Source: Neobacillus muris (lineage in GTDB: Bacteria; Bacillota; Bacilli; Bacillales; Cytobacillaceae). From it: a stretch of DNA of 64,000 nucleotides. A model generated the notes under the pieces. It worked only from the letters and a program-made list of their open reading frames with translations. It did not search any database and was not told the DNA's origin. Each line of letters begins with the position of its first letter. Positions within the stretch are counted from its first letter, which is position 1. Shown here one piece after another: positions 40,496-48,777 of this stretch. Where the stretch lies: positions 1 to 64,000 of the forward strand of contig NZ_CALPDF010000010.1 of NCBI RefSeq assembly GCF_943193175.1. Direction: 5' to 3'. A program made the position numbers and the translations under genes.

Positions 40496-42744
40496 AACCA
40501 ATGGGATGGGATACCTCCAGAGTTGATATGAATATCTATTCTCAAGGTAAAATTGACCGCTTGGTGTATTCCACCTGTAATATCTGCTCCAATGGCTGCG
40601 GTTGTTTTATTGCGGTTAAAAATGACAAAATTGTCGGAATCATGGGTAATGAGGAATATCCAATAAATAGAGGACGACTCGGTCCAAAAGGGGAAAACCA
40701 ATGGTGGGCCAACAATAGTGTTGATCGCCTTTCAGCCCCATTAATTCGTCATAATGGCAAGCTTTTGACTTCTACATGGGAAGATGCCTATTCCTTATTA
40801 GTAGAAAAAACAAAAGAAGTATTAAAACGAAAAGGTCCTGGTGGATTAGCATTCTATCATACAGGTCAAGCCTACCTTGAAGAATACTATACCATTTCGA
40901 AGATCACGCGTGCAGGTCTTAGAATGCACCATGTGGATGCCAATACACGATTATGTACGGCGACAGCAGAATGGTCGTTAATTGAATCTTTTGGCGCTGA
41001 CGGGCCGCCGGCATGCCAAGAAGATATTGATATTGCAGATGTAGTGGTATTCATTGGACGCAATTCCAATGAAACAAACACCGTTTTTTGGGAGCGCGTT
41101 TTAGAAGCAAGAAGGAAAAGCGGATCAAAAATTATTGAAATTGACACAAGAAATGATCTTAGTGACAAAATGGCTGATCTTGCCCTGCAGCCGAGAAGTG
41201 GAACAAATGTTGCGGTACTGAATGGAATTATTCATTTATTAATAAAAAATAATTGGATTAACCGTGAATATATTCAAAAACATACGATTGGTTTTACTGA
41301 GTTAGAAAAGACCGTTTCACGATATAATCCTGAATTGGTCGAACAAATAACAAATATTCCCCAATCTAAACTTCTTCAATGTGCAGAGTGGATTGGAACA
41401 TCCAATAAGACAGTGACAATTCTTTTACAGGGTGTTTACCAGAGTATGGACGCCACGGCCGCGGCTACTCTGGTCAATTCAATGCATCTGATTATGGGGA
41501 AGATTGGGAAGCCAGGATCAGGTCCTTTTCAGCATGCGGGGCAACCGAGTGCAATGTCGAATCGAGAGACTGGTGGAGCTGGCTTTTATCCGGGTTACCG
41601 TAACAACAGTAATCCAAAACATATTCAGGAAATTGCCAAGCTTTGGAATGTCGATCCAGAGAACCTCCCAGTTGGCCCCCAAACGTTTATAAATAATATT
41701 GTCCAGTTGATGGAGCAAGGAGAAATTGAATTATTTTGGGTAATGTTTACCAACCCAGCGGTCTCTTTGCCTAATAGGAATAAAATGGTTGATATTATGA
41801 AAAAAGTATTTATGGTTGTGCAAGATCCTTTTTTAAGTGAAACAGCGGACTTAGCGGATCTTGTTCTCCCAACTGCGCTGTGGGGTGAAAAGGAAGGGAC
41901 AATGACGAATTTAGAAAGAAGAGTCAATGTACTTAGAAAGGCAGTGAATCCGCCCTATAACCTTCCTTCTGATTTTGAAATATTACTGGAATTTTCGAAA
42001 CGAATGGACTTTAGGGACCGGGAAGGCAACCCCTTGATAAAGTATAGCACCCCAGAAGAAGCCTTCAACGAATGGAGAAGGGTGTCAAAAGGCAGGCCAT
42101 GCGATATGTCTGGGATGACCTATGATAAAATGGAAAAGCTTGGCGGCATTCAATGGCCATGTAACGAACACTATCCGAATGGGAAAGAGCGTTTATACAC
42201 TGACGGAAAATTTTATACTTTTGCTCATGAAGCAGAGTCATATGGAAGGGACTTACTTACAGGGAGAGCAAGAACAGAAGAAGAATTTAAGGCACTAAAC
42301 GCAAACGGAAAAGCGATAATCTATGCTTTCGATTGGGCCCCGCCGTTAGAGGCTCCATCAGAAGAATTTCCTTATGAACTTAATACAGGAAGAATTGTTT
42401 ATCAATGGCATACTCGAACAAAAACTGGAAGAGCTCCACTACTTCATTTGGCCTCTCCAGAAGGATATGTTGAAATTAACCCTCAAAACGCAATAGAACT
42501 TGAAATTGAAATGGGGGACATGGTTAGAGTAACGACAAAAAGAGGCTCGATTATGGTTCCAGCAAGAATTACGGATGCAGTTAGACCTGGAGCTATTTTT
42601 ATCCCATTCCATTATGGAACGCTGACCGAAAACCAAGCAGCAAATGTATTGACACTTGAGACATGGGACCTTGTGTCCAAACAACCGCATTTTAAAAATG
42701 GCGCCTGCAGAATTGAAAAGATTATGGTGAGTGAAGGGCAGTGA
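40492..42744 (+). CDS. Molybdopterin oxidoreductase, nitrate reductase/formate dehydrogenase-like
   Basis: A 750-residue DMSO-reductase superfamily catalytic subunit. The N-terminal iron-sulfur motif is CNICSNGC (C-x2-C-x3-C, residues about 25-32), but the usual fourth Cys in GRLCxKG is Gly (GRLGPKG), pointing to a [3Fe-4S] or altered cluster. NTRLCTATAE carries the probable Mo-ligating Cys, as in NapA/NasC enzymes. DLVLPTALWGEKEGTMTNLERRV and a C-terminal molydopterin-binding domain from about 615 (FPYELNTGRIVYQWHT) complete the fold. There is no twin-arginine signal, so it is cytoplasmic. Start GTG 40492 overlaps the preceding small gene. Substrate unknown. A dihaem cytochrome c gene lies further down, but on the opposite side of the membrane. 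Confidence 0.85.
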   Translation: MKPMGWDTSRVDMNIYSQGKIDRLVYSTCNICSNGCGCFIAVKNDKIVGIMGNEEYPINRGRLGPKGENQWWANNSVDRLSAPLIRHNGKLLTSTWEDAYSLLVEKTKEVLKRKGPGGLAFYHTGQAYLEEYYTISKITRAGLRMHHVDANTRLCTATAEWSLIESFGADGPPACQEDIDIADVVVFIGRNSNETNTVFWERVLEARRKSGSKIIEIDTRNDLSDKMADLALQPRSGTNVAVLNGIIHLLIKNNWINREYIQKHTIGFTELEKTVSRYNPELVEQITNIPQSKLLQCAEWIGTSNKTVTILLQGVYQSMDATAAATLVNSMHLIMGKIGKPGSGPFQHAGQPSAMSNRETGGAGFYPGYRNNSNPKHIQEIAKLWNVDPENLPVGPQTFINNIVQLMEQGEIELFWVMFTNPAVSLPNRNKMVDIMKKVFMVVQDPFLSETADLADLVLPTALWGEKEGTMTNLERRVNVLRKAVNPPYNLPSDFEILLEFSKRMDFRDREGNPLIKYSTPEEAFNEWRRVSKGRPCDMSGMTYDKMEKLGGIQWPCNEHYPNGKERLYTDGKFYTFAHEAESYGRDLLTGRARTEEEFKALNANGKAIIYAFDWAPPLEAPSEEFPYELNTGRIVYQWHTRTKTGRAPLLHLASPEGYVEINPQNAIELEIEMGDMVRVTTKRGSIMVPARITDAVRPGAIFIPFHYGTLTENQAANVLTLETWDLVSKQPHFKNGACRIEKIMVSEGQ

Positions 42745-43142
42745 TGGGAAGTATGATTCACGAAATAAATGACATTCTTAAGACATCACAGCACATTATA
42801 ATGGTTGTTGAAGATAAGTCAAAAGATGAGGTGAATCCACTCCTTATAAGGATTCAGTATGTCATTAAGGAATTACAAACCCATTTGACTGCTCTTGCTT
42901 CATCAGAGAACGATACCCATCAACAAAAATATCACTGGAGCGTGTTATTCAGAGTGGGGGATTCCTTAGATGAAATGGCGTCATTAATTAAAAACACAAC
43001 CCCTGTATTTATCCAAACAGATGTTGATTATATCAAACAACGACTGGTGTTATTTACACCCCATGTAGTTCAAACCTTTGGAAAAAGACAGTCCCTATAT
43101 ATTATCACGCCAAAATATCAAGAGCTTGCAGGGCTTTGGTGA
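42744..43142 (+). CDS. Helical protein coupled to the Mo-oxidoreductase gene
   Basis: A 132-residue, mainly helical soluble protein (MIHEINDILKTSQHIIMVVE, LLIRIQYVIKELQTHL, RVGDSLDEMASLIKN). I recognise no family. Its ATG shares the A of the TGA stop of the oxidoreductase gene, the closest possible coupling, so it is a candidate small subunit or maturation factor. No cysteine motif for an iron-sulfur cluster is seen. Confidence 0.6.
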   Translation: MGSMIHEINDILKTSQHIIMVVEDKSKDEVNPLLIRIQYVIKELQTHLTALASSENDTHQQKYHWSVLFRVGDSLDEMASLIKNTTPVFIQTDVDYIKQRLVLFTPHVVQTFGKRQSLYIITPKYQELAGLW

Positions 43143-43346
43143 TTTTAGTTCATCAAAGCTGTATTTTTTTCAAGGTCTAAATCGTTGAAACTGTTAACGC
43201 CAAACTTATTTGCCCTGATCGGTTTTTTACTCCAAACTCATAGAAATTTCTAAAAGTGACATCTTAGGAATGGGAGAAGCATACATAAAATTTTCTGTTA
43301 TGCACACTATAAATAAGTAAAGCTAAAAAAATAGGAGGAATGCATA

Positions 43347-43973
43347 ATGAAACTAGCAGCACATGAACTTAATGATTTAAACGAATTAACAATGAGTTGT
43401 GTTAACTCCATTACGAATATGGCTTATATGTTACAACATGTACAAGACCAGGAATTTAAAAGCATTTTGGAGAGACATTTCCCATTTCACGTCCGAGACT
43501 ATAATATGAAAGTAGAATTTCTTAATCAAACTGAGGGAGCAAAAAAGGAATTATCGCTTTTTAAAGAAGAGGGGCAGCTTAACGATTATACTAAGTCTAC
43601 CGTCAGCCAATATCCACCAATTCAACCACGTACCATGGTTAACAATATGAATGATCGTGAAATGGCTACGGCTTATTTATTGACATTAAAACGGGCAGGA
43701 CGGGAATATGCCTATTCCGCAATGGAAGCAGCAAATCCCGAACTGCGATCATTTTTACAAACTTGTTTTATGATGAGTTGCGCCCATGCGTATGATATGT
43801 GGCAGTATATGGTCAAAAAAGGATATTATCCTTTAGAACCTGCGGATCAAAATATGACAACAAAAATCGGATCCATGTACCAGGTAGTTCCAGAAAATCA
43901 ACAGCACATTCAAAATTTTATAAACCAATATCAAAGTCCAACTAGTGGTTCCAGTGAGCAGCTATATCAATAA
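43347..43973 (+). CDS. Spore coat protein F-like (CotF family)
   Basis: A 208-residue ferritin-like helical protein of the coat F family (LNELTMSCVNSITNMAYML, then DREMATAYLLTLKRAGREYAYSAMEA and SCAHAYDMWQYMVKKGYYP). CotF-type proteins are assembled into the spore coat in the mother cell. AGGAGGAATG precedes ATG. CATACATA at 43283-43290 resembles a SigE/SigK -10, but I could not find a -35 at the right distance. It is followed by its own terminator, so it is probably a separate sporulation unit inserted between the oxidoreductase and cytochrome genes. Confidence 0.85.
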   Translation: MKLAAHELNDLNELTMSCVNSITNMAYMLQHVQDQEFKSILERHFPFHVRDYNMKVEFLNQTEGAKKELSLFKEEGQLNDYTKSTVSQYPPIQPRTMVNNMNDREMATAYLLTLKRAGREYAYSAMEAANPELRSFLQTCFMMSCAHAYDMWQYMVKKGYYPLEPADQNMTTKIGSMYQVVPENQQHIQNFINQYQSPTSGSSEQLYQ

Positions 43974-44122
43974 AAACGGGGATTTATTAAAAATATTTCA
44001 GCAGTTTTCGTATGCAATGCTTCGGATGTTATCCTGTTATTCATGTGCAGCCATTCTCATATAGATTTTCCCAATTAATATTTTTCTGGAAAAACTCAAT
44101 CGGTGACATAAAAAATCCGTTT

Positions 44123-44153
44123 TGGCTGTCAATATATTTGACAGCCACTTTTA
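44123..44153 (+). terminator. Terminator after the CotF-like gene
   Basis: TGGCTGTCAA, a short loop and TTGACAGCCA, then CTTTTATT. Confidence 0.75.
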
Positions 44154-44235
44154 TTATCAATTTTTGCCTATGTTTAAAATGTTTGGGCAAAATAATCCAT
44201 GCGTATACCAAAGTAAATATTTGGAGGAGTGATAA

Positions 44236-46197
44236 ATGAAGAAATTAGGATGGGTTATTGGGAGTATTCTATTTTTTGCCGTTGCAGGTTTTATTGCGTT
44301 TCGAATGATGGATTATAATTATGGCTATACACCTCAGAGTGATAAATTAGTATCATATAATCCAAATAATCGTAGTAGTTATGACTTATGGGGTGAGCAT
44401 ATCACTGATAAGCAGGCGGCAGAACTCCTAAAAACAGAGGAGGGCCGAAAAAAGCTATCAGCAAAGAATGGGGCAGTAAAAATTGATAAGGAACTTCTTG
44501 AGCTTGGTCGAAAAACCTTTTACGAAGAAACATTTGGTAATGAAGTTTTCTTAACTGATATTATGGGAATTATTGATGGTCCATTTACAATAGGTAAAGT
44601 AACAAAGGCCATAGCTTCCCTTAAAGGCAAAGGGACCAGTAACTTGCAGGTGGAACTCGCTAATGACATAAAAATAGGAAATAAATCTTATAAAAAGGGA
44701 GAAAAAATCGATACAGGAATTGATGTAGTAAAAGGTACCTATGTTCCCATGGGAATGCCTGTCAGCGTAAGCGATGGGAGAGTGAGAGTAGGGATTAGTT
44801 GCGCTGCCTGTCATGCAACGGTTGATCCCATTTCAAAAAAAGTCGTGGAAGGTGCTCCAAATAATGATTTTAATTTGGGGCTTTTGCTGGCATTAGCAAC
44901 TAACTCGTCTGCTTATTTTACTCACGCTAATACGCAAAATTTAAAACAATTTATTATGGATATGGATCGTACCATTACAAATTCGGAAGGGAAAGTTGAA
45001 AGATTACCACACCCTGAAAAACTTGAAAAAGCAGTGGATGATATTTTTGCAAAATGGCCAAGAGGAAATTTTGATTCTACAATTGATTTAGTCAGTAATC
45101 CTGCACAGATACCGGATTCCTTTACGTTAAAAGATCATCCTTATGGTTGGAGCGGATTTGCCGCCGCGGGACCATTCAAAGGTTTAGCCGCCTTTAGTAA
45201 CAATGTTCATGCCCAAAATGCAGACTCTTTATCTCAATCAGAACTAAGTAAGGATCTTTTTGGAGTTGATAAAGAGGTTTATTTGGGAACAATTTTACAA
45301 AATGCGGCAAATCCTAAATTTCGTTATGAGCCAGCGCTTAAAGAAAAACCATCCGAATTTTTTCGTGATGTTGACCCGACGCCAGATGCAGTTGGGATCA
45401 ATCAAATTGTGGAACCACCACAATTTCCTAAAATTTCCTTTGTTGCTCCGGATGGGGTCATTGTGAGTAGTCCTAAGCATAAGTTTAATGAACAGAATAA
45501 TGGAGTTGCCGCATGGCAAAACACTATTCAGCCTCCGAAGCCAAATGGAGAATTTGATCAAAATACTGTTTCTGCTGGTAGAAAAGTTTTTGAAAGAGCC
45601 AATTGTATGTCTTGCCATGCTGGAGATGCACTGACCAATAATAAGGTTATTTCTGTAAACAAAATTGGCACAGAAGCTACCAGAGCTAAATCATTTAAGA
45701 AAACAGAAAAAATATTTGGAGAATCAGCTTTATATTCACCTGATACGCCGATACCTTTACCAAAAAATCCAACTATTTTAAAAGTGCCAACTGATAAACT
45801 GGATCCGGAGCAAATTATGCTTGCGTTTGCCCGTGGAAATTCACCGGGGGGATATAAAGTCCCAAGTTTAATCGGTTTATACTGGACAGCCCCTTATCTC
45901 CATGATGGAGGTGTTTCGGTTGGGCCAGATTTAGAAAAAGAAATTGGCGTTCCTGGAACTTTGTTAAGTGGAAAACTACCCAACCCAGCCAATAGTTTAA
46001 AAGCTCTTGTGGATGGTGAATTAAGGAAAAAAGTTGTAGAAACTAATAAAAGTTCTAAAGATTTACAGCAAGTTCATGTAACCGGGGAGGGACATGAATT
46101 CTGGGTAGATGAGACAACTGGTTTCACTGAGCAAGAGCAGAATGTGTTAATCAAATATTTGTTATCTTTATCCTCAATTAATGATAAAGGGGAATAA
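44236..46197 (+). CDS. Membrane-anchored dihaem cytochrome c
   Basis: A 653-residue protein: an N-terminal anchor helix (about residues 5-24), then two c-type haem sites, CAACH at 189-193 and CMSCH at 457-461. The second domain ends with GGYKVPSLIGLYWTAPYLHDGGV, like the electron-accepting haem domain of MauG/cytochrome c peroxidase-type proteins. It would sit outside the membrane and pass electrons to or from the respiratory chain. GGAGGAGTG precedes the start. The nearest redox enzyme is the Mo-oxidoreductase four genes upstream, but that one appears cytoplasmic, so a direct partnership is uncertain. Confidence 0.8.
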   Translation: MKKLGWVIGSILFFAVAGFIAFRMMDYNYGYTPQSDKLVSYNPNNRSSYDLWGEHITDKQAAELLKTEEGRKKLSAKNGAVKIDKELLELGRKTFYEETFGNEVFLTDIMGIIDGPFTIGKVTKAIASLKGKGTSNLQVELANDIKIGNKSYKKGEKIDTGIDVVKGTYVPMGMPVSVSDGRVRVGISCAACHATVDPISKKVVEGAPNNDFNLGLLLALATNSSAYFTHANTQNLKQFIMDMDRTITNSEGKVERLPHPEKLEKAVDDIFAKWPRGNFDSTIDLVSNPAQIPDSFTLKDHPYGWSGFAAAGPFKGLAAFSNNVHAQNADSLSQSELSKDLFGVDKEVYLGTILQNAANPKFRYEPALKEKPSEFFRDVDPTPDAVGINQIVEPPQFPKISFVAPDGVIVSSPKHKFNEQNNGVAAWQNTIQPPKPNGEFDQNTVSAGRKVFERANCMSCHAGDALTNNKVISVNKIGTEATRAKSFKKTEKIFGESALYSPDTPIPLPKNPTILKVPTDKLDPEQIMLAFARGNSPGGYKVPSLIGLYWTAPYLHDGGVSVGPDLEKEIGVPGTLLSGKLPNPANSLKALVDGELRKKVVETNKSSKDLQQVHVTGEGHEFWVDETTGFTEQEQNVLIKYLLSLSSINDKGE

Positions 46198-46406
46198 TAT
46201 CAAAATAGGTGTTCTAAATTTCAATTCAGAGCACCTTATTTAGAAAAAAAAATTATTACTTCTTACAAGATATTTTTGCAATATTAAAAAAATAACCTTT
46301 TGTCTTTGAATTACTATTTTTGCAAAAACAGTTTTAAGGAATAGATTTATCTGTGAATTTTGGAAAATACCTCCTTTGATGTGCCATAAATATCTTTTTT
46401 ACATGG

Positions 46407-46655
46407 GTGCTCGCAGTCTTCCGGGCAAACTTAAATGCAGAGTCTCAAGGGCGCCTTCAAGTAGTTAGATTATATGAGTCCACAACTGACCCGGGCGTGA
46501 GAGATATGCTGTCATTCTTAATTGCTAGAGATACGATGCACCAAAATCAATGGATGGCAGCAATTGAAGATATTGAGAAAATGCAAAAACCAATTGTTCC
46601 AAGCACTTTCCCGCAAGACTTGGAAAAACAGGAGGGGGAGGGATTTTTCAATTAA
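46407..46655 (+). pseudogene. Manganese catalase fragment
   Basis: The 82-residue translation matches an internal part of manganese catalase/CotJC-type proteins: FRANLNAESQGRLQVVRLYE, DPGVRDMLSFLIARDTMHQN and PSTFPQDLEKQEGEGF. The family is about 200-300 residues, with metal ligands both before and within this part. Here the N-terminal half is missing and the tail is cut after FFN. There is no ribosome binding site before GTG 46407. A deletion relic, not a working gene. Confidence 0.8.
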
Positions 46656-47230
46656 AAAAAATGTTAAATACCTTATAGGGCTATTTATTGTGTCTATAAG
46701 GAACGTGTTAAAGAAAGAAAAAATTATTACTTATCAATTTTATTCTTCTTTTGTTTGATTTTTTTATTTAAACCTAGTGGTACCTTGTGTTGTTCCCTCA
46801 CCTCCTGATGACTAATTGTTATACGATATGATAATAGAGAGTAAACAGTGGTTATTCCCAAGCTGTAACGCCCCAATTTTACGGCAGATAGAACAGCAAT
46901 ATCAAAAGAACCATCAGGTCTTGTTAAACATGGTATTCTCCAAAATTGTGTTCATATACATATTGATGAATGGGCATTTTTTCTTTGATAAGGGGGGATT
47001 TTGAACCAACATATAACACGTATTACACAGATTTTAACCTAACTCCTTCTCTGATAATCCATTTGATTGATAAATCTAACGTTACGTATAATTTTAATAA
47101 AATATTTCATTCCTTATTCCTCCGAATTAATCAAAAATAAATACATCAATCCCCATGAATATTTGAAATTGAAAGTCATATATATTTAATGACATTAACG
47201 TCAACGTTAAATATGATGGAGGTGTTTAAT
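46656..47230. other. AT-rich region without recognised gene
   Basis: 575 bases of AT-rich sequence after the catalase relic. A 62-codon frame at 46816 has no ribosome binding site and an unconvincing sequence. I see no RNA gene or insertion-sequence end. Confidence 0.4.
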
Positions 47231-47401
47231 GTGTGGCAACTTTGGCTCACTGGTTTGATTGGGATCTGGCTAGTCATTTCGCCTTGGGTGTACAGTTTCT
47301 CCAGTAATACAGGGGCAATGTGGAATAGTGTCATTTTTGGAATCATCGTCTTAATTCTTGCTATTTGGGCAGGTGCGGCTCAGAAAAACAGTAAATCCTA
47401 G
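47231..47401 (+). CDS. SPW-repeat small membrane protein
   Basis: A 56-residue protein with two membrane helices. The first carries the SPW motif (GIWLVISPWVYSFS), the second is VIFGIIVLILAIWAGA. GTG 47231 is preferred: GGAGGTG ends 7 bases upstream; the frame stays open to ATG 47189. The SPW family occurs in many bacteria and has no defined function. Confidence 0.75.
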   Translation: MWQLWLTGLIGIWLVISPWVYSFSSNTGAMWNSVIFGIIVLILAIWAGAAQKNSKS

Positions 47402-47416
47402 TGGAGTTTACCCGGC

Positions 47417-47451
47417 CAACAGCAGGGGGGATTGGAAATCCCCTGCTGTTG
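47417..47451 (+). terminator. Hairpin after the SPW gene
   Basis: CAACAGCAGGGG and CCCCTGCTGTTG are perfect 12-bp arms around 11 bases. A T-run is lacking, so termination may be partial. Confidence 0.55.
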
Positions 47452-47554
47452 CCTGCAAGGAAGGTCTATAGAGGCTACATGGAAATGGCGCTGAAATAGA
47501 AATAAGTTGATTCATAGGTACAAGATTTCAATAGTTCAGAGGAGCGGAAGAGCT

Positions 47555-47755
47555 ATGGACTTCACAATCCGTAAGATATGTACCAAGATATTTACCGGCC
47601 CACCATGTGATGTCGAGGAACAAGCTAATGATTTTTTGCGTCAACTTGACCTATTGAATTATGTGGATGTTAAAGTGGCAAATTCGGACAATGGAACAAT
47701 TACTGTCGTAATCGTATACAAGGTAGTCCAAAAACTTAATCATAATCTGACTTAG
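47555..47755 (+). CDS. Small hypothetical protein
   Basis: A 66-residue soluble protein (MDFTIRKICTKIFTGPPCDVEEQANDFL, given here in two recognisable parts: an N-terminal strand region and a helix). Its general size and the pattern of a strand, an EEQANDFL helix and a VVIVYK strand recall Cse60-like sporulation proteins, but similarity is weak. AGGAGCGG lies 7 bases before ATG 47555. Followed by a terminator. Confidence 0.5.
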   Translation: MDFTIRKICTKIFTGPPCDVEEQANDFLRQLDLLNYVDVKVANSDNGTITVVIVYKVVQKLNHNLT

Positions 47756-47804
47756 TTCCAACTGGATGGCTAATGTTATTGGTATAGTACAAATTCTGTG
47801 ATAA

Positions 47805-47829
47805 AGGGTTGCTGAGCAACTCTTTTTTT
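47805..47829 (+). terminator. Terminator
   Basis: AGGGTTGC, TGA loop, GCAACTCT, then T-run. Confidence 0.8.
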
Positions 47830-47999
47830 ATTTTGGCACAATTATTATTTTATCGGATAACCCAAAGAAGTAAAAAGCTCCTGTGAAGTGGAAAAAGTAC
47901 GTCAGTTAATCTCACAAGATTCAGAAAATTATAAAAAGGGTATGTTATATTTATAAACATATCAGACAGGTAAGACAAGTTCAATGGAATTGAAGGGTG

Positions 48000-48707
48000 A
48001 TGGTATTGGGGAAAAAGGTTAGCACTGTAGTAACTGAATACATCATCAAAGAAATAAAAAATGGCCATTATCAATTAGGCTGTAAATTGCCATCAGAAAG
48101 AGAGTTGATGCAGATTATCAATGCTGGCAGATCCTCTGTAAGGGAAGCACTAAATACATTGGCGGATTTGGGCGTTCTAGAAAAAAGAATGGGAATAGGA
48201 GTTTTTGTAAAAAAAACAGATTTAACTACTTTAGTAGACTCCTTTGTCGTATCCGCCCTACTGGATACTAAAATTTCAAATGATTTACTGGAATTCAGGC
48301 TGATTTTAGAAGTGGAGGCAGCCGGAATAGCCGCTTTAAAAGCGACAGAAAAAGAATTGGCCTCAATGGAAGAAGCAATAGCTATTCATCTTGAAGCAAT
48401 TGAACAGAATAAACCAACGCTTGAAGCAGATGAATTGTTTCATAAGGCCATTGTCTTAGCCACACAGAACAAAATAATCCAAAAGGTATATCACCAATTG
48501 TCAGATTTACTTTACTCCTTTAGAAACAATTTATTAAAAGTGGAAAGCAAACAAAAGAGTTTGCAATACCACAAGGATATATATAAAGCAATCAAAGAGG
48601 GGGATAAAGATGAGGCCAAGTCCATAATGAAAGAGCACATTCTAGAGGTAACTGAAAGGTATATGCATATAAACGACTTTCAAAAAACAACGGCTGAGAA
48701 TACATAA
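48000..48707 (+). CDS. GntR-family regulator, FadR subgroup
   Basis: A 235-residue regulator. The winged helix (about 5-75) has KLPSERELMQIINAGRSSVR and LGVLEKRMGIGVFV. A helical FCD effector domain (about 90-225) contains EFRLILEVEAAGIAAL, a DELFHKAIV metal-site histidine and the C-terminal HILEVTERY histidine region. FCD members usually sense small carboxylates or amino-acid-like ligands. It precedes the peptide transporter and gamma-glutamyltransferase genes and most likely controls them. The start is not certain: ATG 48000 follows GAAGGGTG closely. Confidence 0.85.
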   Translation: MVLGKKVSTVVTEYIIKEIKNGHYQLGCKLPSERELMQIINAGRSSVREALNTLADLGVLEKRMGIGVFVKKTDLTTLVDSFVVSALLDTKISNDLLEFRLILEVEAAGIAALKATEKELASMEEAIAIHLEAIEQNKPTLEADELFHKAIVLATQNKIIQKVYHQLSDLLYSFRNNLLKVESKQKSLQYHKDIYKAIKEGDKDEAKSIMKEHILEVTERYMHINDFQKTTAENT

Positions 48708-48777
48708 GTGAGAGTGAATAGAAGTTTATCAGGGAGTAAAATTACATTCATTTTTGATAGAAAGGCAGGCCACTAAA

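Noticed and set aside
44012-44239. 75-codon ORF between the CotF-like and cytochrome genes
   Set aside because: It contains a terminator hairpin and runs into the ribosome binding site of the cytochrome gene; no ribosome site of its own.
46816-47004. 62-codon ORF in the AT-rich gap
   Set aside because: No ribosome binding site and an unconvincing composition.
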